NCBI GenBank assembly: GCA_011634665.1
Contig: WAEK01000006.1
Coordinates: 515,001-579,000 of the forward strand
Direction: 5' to 3'
From: Mortierella sp. BCC40632
Lineage: Eukaryota; Mortierellomycota; Mortierellomycetes; Mortierellales; Mortierellaceae
DNA length: 64,000 nucleotides
The notes beneath the pieces were generated by a model, which worked only from the letters and a program-made list of their open reading frames with translations, was not told where the DNA came from and ran no database searches. The position numbers and the translations under genes are program-made. Shown piece after piece: positions 57,061-64,000 of the stretch (its first letter is position 1; each line of letters opens with the position of its first letter).

Positions 57061-58891
57061 GTAGGACTGGAGCGGAGCTGATTGCAGATTTGAGGCTAAG
57101 GAATGCTTGTTCGCTGTTTTCATCCCATACGAACTGATGGTTTTCGCCAAGGAGGGAGGTGAGGGAAGTGCGATGTCGGCAAAATTCTTGATATATTGGT
57201 GATAAAATTGCGCAAGACCAAGAAATTGCTGAACGTCGCGTTGTTTCTCCGGTCGTGGCCATTCACGAATCGCTTTAACAAGCCCAGCATTGGTGTGAAC
57301 GCCATCTTTGGTTATTACATGGCCGAGAAACTCCGTTTCTTCTTTCATGAAAGAGCACTTGCTCAGCTTGGCGTACAGTCCATGTTTTCGGAGGAGGGCA
57401 AGGACACTTCGAATATGGCGGAGATGCTCGGTCTTGGTTTTGAATAAATCAAGATATCGTCGAGGTAGACGACAACCCACTTGTCCAGAACAGGATCGAG
57501 TACTTTCAGCATCATATTGGAAAAAAGGAAGCCGGTGCATTTGTGAGGCCAAATGGAACCACATTAAACTCAAAATGACCGTATCTGCAGCGAAAAGCGG
57601 TCTTGTGCGTGTGTGGTCCATAGATGCGCTGTTGGTGGTAACCAGAAATGAGGTCAAGCTTGGTAAAAAGTAGCGAGCGCCACGGAATCTGTCAATAAGC
57701 TCGTCTATTCTGGGCAGCGGGTGGCGATTCTTCCTTGTGATACTGTTGAGAGCACGATAATCGACGCACATTCGGAGAGTGCCATCAGCCTTCTTGACGA
57801 ATAAAACAGGGGCACCATATGGAGACGTGCTTGGTTTGATGAACTTTTTGGAGAGTAGGTCGTCCAGTTGTTTCTTTAGCTCGTCAAGTTCAGCAACAGA
57901 TAGTCGAATGACGGGGCGGGCGGGGGGGGTCTGCTGCTGGGTCAGTGTCGATACGCATAGCATCACCTCGGTCGGGGGGAAGGCCTGATGGGGGGGGGGG
58001 GGGGAAAATGTCTGGGAATTCGTCAAAACAATTGAGTGGATGTCGGGGTGTAAGGGAGGGGTTGGGGGAGGAGCGGAGGGAGGAGGGGGAGGAGAAGAGG
58101 GAGAGGAGGAAGGGGCAGAGGAAGGGAGAGGAGGAGGGGGGCAGAGGAAGGAGTGGAGGAAGGAGTGGATGAAGGAGGGAGGAGGAGGAGGGAGTGGAAG
58201 AGTGATTTGTTTGATCTGTGCTATCCTCATCGAGAGACCGAATAAGGGCTAAGTAGATCTCGCTTCCGATGTCTGTTGCCTCAGTGAAGAAATGTACGTG
58301 AGTGAGGAGAAGTCCCCGAGTGCGAGATGAGATAGATGACGATTTGAAACCAGTGCATTCCCAATCGATGGTGAGGCCGTTGTGTTGGAACCGTAGATTG
58401 TTTGTCCGCCAGTTGATGAGTGGGTTGATCTCAGCAAGCCAAGGCTTGCCAAGAATAAGGTCATATTTGTGGAGAGGGTAGACGATAGGGGTAAGAGTTG
58501 TGGAGTATTGGTGTCGTTGTAGGGAGATGTTGGATTTGAGTGCTGCAAAAGATTGGGAGCCATTTGGGAGGATGATAGGGATAGGGGGAGATGCAAGTGT
58601 AGGGATTGAATGTTTTTTGATGAAAGACTCGCTGACTACATTGCCTTGGGCTCCGCCGTCGATGAGGACCCGCGCTGGATGGCCGTCAACATTGCAAATA
58701 AATGTAAGGAGTGTCGACTTTACCTTCTCCACTGTGAAAGTAGAGACTCCAATGCCTTTTTTACGTAGGCGGCGAATCTTGCTTTTAGATAGAACTGAGG
58801 TAGAGCAGGGTTCGGAGATTGAGGATGATGGGGATGAACTGAATGCAGGGTAGGTGTTATCGTCCAATCCGGTCTCAGGTTGAGTAGGCAA
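57001..58891 (-). pseudogene. Family D protease and reverse transcriptase
   Basis: The protease site is ARVLIDGGAQGNVVSESFI (D-G-G, not D-S-G), followed by KYDLILGKPWLAEINPLINW. A Pro/Ser/Leu-rich linker written in a purine-rich tract (58040-58200 on the + strand) and a G15 run (57990-58004) separates it from reverse transcriptase: [58 protein letters not shown] (in a second frame) and [18 protein letters not shown]. At least three frame changes occur. Confidence 0.87.
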
Positions 58892-59170
58892 GGGGAGAGT
58901 ATAGTCATAGGCGGTGGAGTGAGGTAAATGATTGTGGGAAGGCGAACATGATGATGGAGAAGTATGTATTTTATCTGAAATAGCGATCGGTTTATTGGAA
59001 GTGACAGAAAACTTTTCAGAGGAAATAATATTTCTCCCATGGTCCAGAAGATCGGAGGAGGGAGTAGCAGCAACAAGAGTCTGGACCTTTTCTAGTTGCT
59101 GTTGGCTTTTCCCGACTGAGGTGGGGGAGGGGGAGTGGCTGTTTGCTGCGCCTGGGGGAGGGGAGTGGTT

Positions 59171-60108
59171 TCAATGTTGTTGAATTGTCGGGAGGGTTTC
59201 GCAGAAGGGGGAAAGGTGCGGCATTTGTCCGCCATGTGGCCTATTTTGCGACATTTGAAGCATCCCCTGTTCGCCTTTGAGGTATTCGCGTTCCTCGTTG
59301 GTGAGCTTAGCTGGGCGAGGGACGCTGCCTCGGTTATTCGAAAGGTTTGACAAATAATTGACTTGGGCAGAGATTATTGATCATCATCTGCATAGAGTCA
59401 ATGTCCATGGCGTTAGGGTCCTTGACAGGGGTGGTCTTGGAGGTAAGGCCCTCAGGGAAGAGGATGGCATGCACGTTTGTAGCCTGTTGGATGGCCACAT
59501 CCAAAGATTTGGGCTCACGAAGGCGAACCTCTTTGCTAGTATCATAGTGTAGGCCTTTCATGTACCAGTGTAAAGGCAGTTTCGTCGTCGAGTGTAGGGA
59601 CGCGTCGTCTCAAGCGGCGGAACTCGTGAGTGTAGGCAGCAATGGTTCGTTTGCCTTGTTTCAGACCTTCGAGGGCCTCACGAGCGGCGGTCTTTGCATT
59701 AGGAGGAGTGTGGAAATCAAGGAATGCCTCTCGAAATTTTATCCATGGGCAGGTGATGTTGAGACCGCATGTTCTCCACCAGGATTTAGCGTCTCCAGTA
59801 AGGTTTAAGGCTGTATACTGCACCCAGTCGCATTCGTTGAGCTTGACGACCTGGTAATACTCCTCCTGGTTGTCGATGAAGTTGTTGCAGGCGTCCGCGT
59901 CGATGTCCCCAGAGGGGGCGGGGGTTTGAGGTTTGAGGATTTTATGCAAGGTACGCGCAACGTCGCGGTGAGCAGCCTCAATTTCAAGCTGGGATGGGGC
60001 GGGGGGAGCAGAGGAGGTGGTGATGGACGAGAGCAGAGAGCTGATCCTGTTTCTTTCCTCCTCTGGGAGGGAGGCGACGATGCTGAGGATTTCGTGCTGG
60101 GCCGACAT
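59171..60108 (-). pseudogene. Family D gag
   Basis: It starts MSAQHEILSIVASLPEEERN (60108), with capsid-like AKSWWRTCGLNITCPWIKF and FRRLRRRVPTLDDETAF, continuing in a second frame as YMKGLHYDTSKEVRLREPKS and a degraded knuckle (GCFKCRKIGHMADKCR in a third frame, about 59215-59265). Confidence 0.82.
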
Positions 60109-60376
60109 GTTGGAAATAGGGGAAACAGAATAGGGGTGAGAAAAGAGAGAGGAAAAAAGAAAAAAGGGGGGAGGGCGGGAGGGTCAAAGGAAAAAGGGGT
60201 GGGGAAAAAAAGAAAAGAGAGGGAGGGTTCTAGGAACCGAGTGGAAAGGAAAGTAGAGGGGAAGAGTGAAAGTGAAGTGAATAAAAAAAAGTACTGCCAG
60301 GGAGCTGCCTAACGAGAGGAGGGAAAGATAATAGTCAGGGTAGAAGAGGCAGTGAATCGAGGTACCTTTGCTACCA

Positions 60377-60539
60377 TCTAACAAAGAAGGGAGTGGCAGG
60401 AAAAAGAGGATCTTTATTGGTGGTAGGTGAAGGGACTATTTATACATGTGAGTGAGGTGGACCTTTTAAGTTATAGGGGTGGGAGTGGACATGACCTCAA
60501 AGGTTAAAGGGGTGGGTGCTGATGGTCGATACTGTGACA
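60377..60539 (-). repeat. Family D 5' LTR
   Basis: The 163-bp LTR is followed, on the minus strand, by the tRNA primer site TGGTAGCAAAGGTACC. Confidence 0.92.
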
Positions 60540-60640
60540 TGAGGACGCAGCAGATGAGAACGCAGCAGATGAGGGCGCAACAAATGAGGACGTAACAGAT
60601 GAGGACTTAGCAGACGAAAGACTACCGCCAGTGCCTTCAT
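60540..60640 (+). repeat. 15-bp tandem repeat encoding an acidic pentapeptide, cut by family D
   Basis: About five units of (GATGAGGACGCAGCA) start exactly at the LTR edge and read DEDAA-DENAA-DEGAT-NEDVT-DEDLA, then DERLPPVPSSYSF. Codon third positions vary while Asp/Glu stay, as in a protein repeat. It looks like the tail of a host gene whose 5' part is not in the window. Confidence 0.6.
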
Positions 60641-60674
60641 CATATTCGTTTCTTCTGTTCCATGGCTTCACTTT

Positions 60675-60680
60675 ACTTTG

Positions 60681-60711
<31 letters not shown>

Positions 60712-60802
60712 ATCTCTTTTTTTTTTTTTTTTTTTTTTTCTTTTCGCGCGTCCCCCCTCTCTTTTCTCCCTCTCTCCTCTTTCTTTCACTACCTTTTCTT
60801 TT

Positions 60803-60881
<79 letters not shown>

Positions 60882-60895
60882 CTCTCTCTCTATCG
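60675..60895. repeat. CT, T and TTTC microsatellites
   Basis: A CT run (60678-60716), a T run with one C (60717-60740) and about 20 TTTC units (60800-60880) occur in succession. Phe/Leu/Ser-rich ORFs here are repeat translations. Confidence 0.9.
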
Positions 60896-61546
60896 TAGCA
60901 TTCCTTTTATTCTCATTCTAACTTTCAGAAGGGACGTTGTGCTGTAGCTCCTTGCTCCAAAGACACACGGGGGATGCTCAAAGGAGAGGAAGGCAAAGGG
61001 ACGGTCATCTGGTCGAGGGCCAATGAATGAGAGTCATAGGATTGCTCAGGTGGGAACAACAGCCAGGAAGGAAGGAAAAGAATGAAGGGGGGATCGGAAC
61101 GAGAAGAGTCTTACATCAGAAGCGCCATGCTACCAACGGGTCGCCAGGAGCTCTTCAATGGCATGAAACGAGCGGAAGGCAGCACAAAGCTAAATCAAGC
61201 TTCTACAAAAGAAAGGGGAAGGGTGGACGCATCTTACTTTCAAAATCAACAGGGAACAAAAACAAAAGGAAGAAACGACCAGGAGCAAACAAGAGCCTGC
61301 TCAAGTATTTATTCATCTACTATCTATTGAGGGGCATGCAGACCAGATGGCTCCGCAGCCCCAAGTTGTCCACCTCTTGGAAAGGGCTAAAATCGTAGCT
61401 ACTGCGACCAGTGTCAGTTACTACACGACAACGTGGAGGAGCGAGAGCAATAAGGTCGAGTGTAATGGGGATATTAAGTCGGAGCAAGCACACTATAGAC
61501 TATTGTCTATAGATCTATTGTCTATTTATCTTTTTTTTTTTTTTCT
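60896..61546. other. Gene-free stretch
   Basis: No ORF with a recognisable motif is present. A T15 tract lies near 61530-61548. Confidence 0.5.
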
Positions 61547-62245
61547 TTAATATTTCCCTTCATCGTTATAAGGATTGTCGCTGAGTCTGTTATAGAGCTC
61601 CTCCTCATATTCTTGGTCATATTCAAATTCCTCGCGCAAAGTATCCTCGTCAAGTTGGGAGTCTACTCCAAAGTAGCGCTCTCTCATTCGACACTCCCTA
61701 CACCATTTTTTCTTTTTGCAGGTGCATAGAGATGTGTCGGAAAGGCAGTGGATGCATGTTGTTCCTGAGAAGCAAAGACATCGATATACTGAAGCGTCTT
61801 CAGGTATTTCAAAACCGATCAGGTCCTCGTGGTTGACAAAGGGGATATCTTTGTACCCAAATGGTTCCAACCATCTGGATAGGTCTTTGAATTGAAGAAT
61901 AAATGGGTAAATTTGGCTGTCTGAGCTTATTATCACTCTTTTTTCATCGCAGGTTGATAGAGTGATGGAGCGAATCCTTTCAAGCCTTGATTGCCGGATG
62001 TTATTGTCTGCTGATCTGGGGTCCGGAGGAGGAGGGGACTCTAAGTCTGAGAAAAGGGGGACAATACTGACGTTGACCACTTCAAAAAGTTGCAGCTTCC
62101 TTTCTATTTCTGTTGGATCTAGAAGGATAGGTAGGTCATTGCAGCTGGCGCAGCGTGGATTATCTTGGCTGTAGTGATTTTCCTCAAGGCATCCTTCGCA
62201 GATCAAACCATAGCTGGAACCAAGGTAAACAAAATGAGAGGGCAT
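61547..62245 (-). CDS. Hypothetical Cys-rich protein
   Basis: This predicted 232-aa protein is not recognised. The start at 62245 (MPSHFVYLGSSYG) is preferred because the 20 upstream residues are a hydrophobic extension with no ATG context support; 62305 is possible. It has an N-terminal finger-like LICEGCLEENHYSQDNPRCASC and a C-terminal cluster CLCFSGTTCIHCLSDTSLCTC followed by KKKKWCRECRMRE, so two zinc-binding modules are likely. The C-terminus is strongly acidic with paired Glu/Tyr (EEFEYDQEYEEELYNRL). No introns were found. It may be a lineage-specific gene; the intact frame and even spacing of Cys pairs argue that it is real. Confidence 0.55.
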   Translation of the reverse strand: MPSHFVYLGSSYGLICEGCLEENHYSQDNPRCASCNDLPILLDPTEIERKLQLFEVVNVSIVPLFSDLESPPPPDPRSADNNIRQSRLERIRSITLSTCDEKRVIISSDSQIYPFILQFKDLSRWLEPFGYKDIPFVNHEDLIGFEIPEDASVYRCLCFSGTTCIHCLSDTSLCTCKKKKWCRECRMRERYFGVDSQLDEDTLREEFEYDQEYEEELYNRLSDNPYNDEGKY

Positions 62246-62305
62246 ATCTTTGAGGTGAGGAGAGAGAAGGCTTAATAGGATGATAGAGAAGAGAAGAGAA
62301 GGCAA

Positions 62306-63212
62306 GGACCCTGTGAAAGAGCACGCTCCGTCTCATAGCACTCCTTTTATCCTCCTTCGCCTTGAGTGGCATGAAGCGATGAAGGGGAGAAGGTGGTGGA
62401 AACAAAGGTGAAGTGGTGGACACAGAGAGTGTTAGTACAATAGGAGAGATTAGCCGTTACAGCATGTTGTTTAATCGCCTTTCCTCTTTTTCACTCTCTC
62501 TCTTCTGTGTTTGAGTGTGAAGGTGTGTATAATTGACATAGTCCTTTTGGTTGACACTAATGCAATCTCTTAGTTTGGTTGTTCGTTTGTTTGTTTGTTT
62601 GTTTGTTTGTTTGTTTGTTTTTTTTTTTTTTTTTTTTACTTGAATGCAACCTCTTAGTGTCTCCTGCTCCGCGTCTATCTCTCCCTCTCTTGGCAGCTCC
62701 TCCATCTCTATATCTCTCATATTCGCTTTGTGGTGTAGTTTCATTTTTATCGCTATGAATATATGCGAAAGAGAAGCTGGAGAAAAAGGAGGTCGACTAT
62801 TAAAAGGCCTAACCGGAGAGAGGTTAGGCGGTACAGGTGTATCTCTCTGACAGTATGTGGTGTATTCTCCTTCTCCTTCTCCTTGTTCGTGCGTGCCGAA
62901 TACTACTTCTTTTTTTGTTCTATTAGGCAGGTCTATCCCGATCATTATGCCTCCTATAATTTCTCTACAGTTGCTACTCCATTGAAATAGAAGAGAGTGA
63001 GGGTGACAGTGTAGAAAGGCTTGATGAGTTGACAGAAGGGAAAGATAAGGAGAAGGGATGGTGGTGCCACCCGCTCATTCCTTTTTCAGTTCGGCTTTTT
63101 TTTTCTTTCTTTCTTTCTTCCGTGATCTCTTTTTCTCCTTCTTTCCCAACCACATTCAGTGGTTACTCTTCTTTTTACAACAATCAAAGAACCTTTTTGT
63201 GATAAAAATATT
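62306..63212. other. Intergenic region with GTTT repeat
   Basis: No convincing gene is present. The (GTTT)n repeat plus T tract occupies about 62578-62638. A minus-strand ORF (62945-62457) contains MKLHHKANMRDIEMEELPRE but runs into repeat translation. Confidence 0.5.
62578..62638. repeat. (GTTT)n microsatellite and T tract
   Basis: About ten GTTT units are followed by about 18 T. Confidence 0.9.
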
Positions 63213-63548
63213 TTATTTGAAGCTGTCAGTAATAATAGCGCAATTGCAGCGTGTTTTTGATGAACATGGTCTGTTCAAACAAAGTTGACAATGAGCCATC
63301 TCTGCAATTAGCTGTTTTTCAAGTAGCTCAAGACTTGATATTATATCTTCCCACTCGTCCTTTGTGAATTCCTCGTGTGGGAAGGGCGGAGGCTCCGAGG
63401 TGGGCTTGTGGTAGAGCGGTATTTCGACCGCTATTACTTTTTCACGTCTTTGCTTCTTGGCCACGGTAAAGTTCGATGAGGAATGAGGCCGAGCTGAAGG
63501 CTTTCGCCACTGACGGTGACAATGGCGATATGATGTCAGTCGTTTCAT
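63213..63548 (-). CDS. Hypothetical small Cys-containing protein
   Basis: This 111-codon ATG frame is not recognised. It has a basic N-terminus (HCHRQWRKPSARPH, KKQRREK), an acidic helix-like centre (EEFTKDEWEDIISSLELLEKQL) and a C-terminal Cys/His cluster, HCQLCLNRPCSSKTRCNC, that could bind zinc. It lies near the other Cys-rich ORF (61547-62245) on the same strand, and the two might be exons of related or adjacent genes. No splice link was shown. Confidence 0.35.
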   Translation of the reverse strand: MKRLTSYRHCHRQWRKPSARPHSSSNFTVAKKQRREKVIAVEIPLYHKPTSEPPPFPHEEFTKDEWEDIISSLELLEKQLIAEMAHCQLCLNRPCSSKTRCNCAIITDSFK

Positions 63549-64000
63549 TAGATGAAAATGAGAAGAGAAGGGATGGAAAAGTGTGAGAATATCTCATCAG
63601 AGATTGTAGTTTTTTATAACCTCACATTTAATTGGGTTTACTCGAGATGTTTGATTCATCTCATAGTCAAACTGGGGCAATTATTGCAAAGACACAGGGC
63701 AAATCGTGTTGCTTCGTACTCAAGTTGTTAATATCTCTGTGTAAATGTGCTATGTGCGTGGGAAGACGTGAAAGAAAAAGAAAGTGTTGTGTGGGAAAGA
63801 AAGAAAAGGAGAGAAAGGTGTCTGTATGATAGGGATGCAATATCACTTTTACCCCTACTCTATCCAGGTTGGGCTCTATCTTGAAGAAGACCATGGAGCC
63901 ATTAGTTACTGCTGAATCTGTCGTACACAGGAATGTAGATTCTTCACAGAGATACTTCCGAGTATGAGTTGGTTTGCAGATCAGTGAGCTTGTGTATGGA
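63549..64000. other. No gene seen
   Basis: The last 450 bases show no recognisable coding sequence. A GA-rich purine stretch lies at 63765-63820. Confidence 0.5.

Larger units (their letters stand above)
54935..60539 (-). mobile_element. Ty3/Gypsy chromodomain retrotransposon, family D, full length
   Basis: The element is 5605 bp with 162/163-bp LTRs at 60377-60539 (5') and 54935-55096 (3'), TGTCACAG...TTGTTAGA. The primer-binding site TGGTAGCAAAGGTACC follows the 5' LTR, and the polypurine tract AATGGGGGAAGG precedes the 3' LTR. Gag, protease, reverse transcriptase, RNase H, integrase and chromodomain are all present in order, with frame changes near 59540, 59350, 57950, 57670, 57530 and 57000. 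It is related to family B in pol. The flanks do not show a matching target-site duplication (Fanzor fragment on the left, repeat-coding DNA on the right). Confidence 0.92.

Noticed and set aside
60631..60947. Three overlapping Phe/Leu/Ser-rich ORFs
   Set aside because: Translations of CT and TTTC repeats with no non-repeat domain.

Overview
This window looks like nuclear DNA of a filamentous fungus. Host genes have many short GT-AG introns (DDB1 has 11 exons, all of which join in frame), intergenic DNA is full of homopolymer and CT/GA microsatellites, and the mobile DNA includes chromodomain Ty3/Gypsy elements, poly(A)-tailed non-LTR insertions and Fanzor-type genes. The Fanzor coding style (RuvC-like C-terminus ending in a Cys4 finger and an R-D-x-N-A-A motif) is one I associate with early-diverging fungi, Mortierella-like Mucoromycota in particular. 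That placement is inference; no rRNA or mitochondrial marker is present.

Layout. 1-9.8 kb: three Fanzor (eukaryotic TnpB homologue, predicted RNA-guided nuclease) gene remnants. An N-terminal half (A, 1-1146) stops where an intron should begin. A nearly full-length but frame-broken copy (B, about 3630-8680) follows. A C-terminal half (C, 8710-9781) starts at the matching intron acceptor. A and C may be one gene split by a block of about 7.5 kb carrying B. 9.8-11.4 kb: no gene seen. 11.4-40.2 kb: a conserved host block with Sec2/Rabin-type Rab GEF (-), DDB1 (+), GNAT acetyltransferase (-), OFA-type MFS transporter (-), GH85 endo-beta-N-acetylglucosaminidase (-), gamma-glutamyl kinase (-), ferric reductase-like flavocytochrome (-), RAD21/SCC1 cohesin kleisin (-) and a PCTP-like START protein (-). 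The six multi-exon models close to whole codons without any frameshift, about 11 kb of coding sequence, so the many frame breaks in the mobile genes are probably real decay rather than poor base calling.

40.9-60.5 kb: a mobile-element nest. It holds two 3' ends of a poly(A)-tailed non-LTR element, two miniature poly(A) insertions with target-site duplications, a tRNA-Ala(AGC), and four Ty3/Gypsy segments from three families: a partial A/C-family copy (+), a partial B copy (+), a complete B copy (-), a truncated C copy (-), then an inverted fragment of a Fanzor N-terminus, then a complete D element (-). The nest is organised as a large inverted structure around 45.5 kb. 60.5-64 kb: a 15-bp coding-type repeat abutting the D element, CT-rich repeats and two unrecognised Cys-containing small ORFs.

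The host genes have unrelated housekeeping roles (vesicle transport, ubiquitin ligase adaptor and DNA repair, transport, glycan turnover, proline synthesis, redox, chromosome cohesion, lipid transfer) and do not form a pathway cluster. The most unusual content is the Fanzor set and the way it is split, duplicated and embedded in retroelements.
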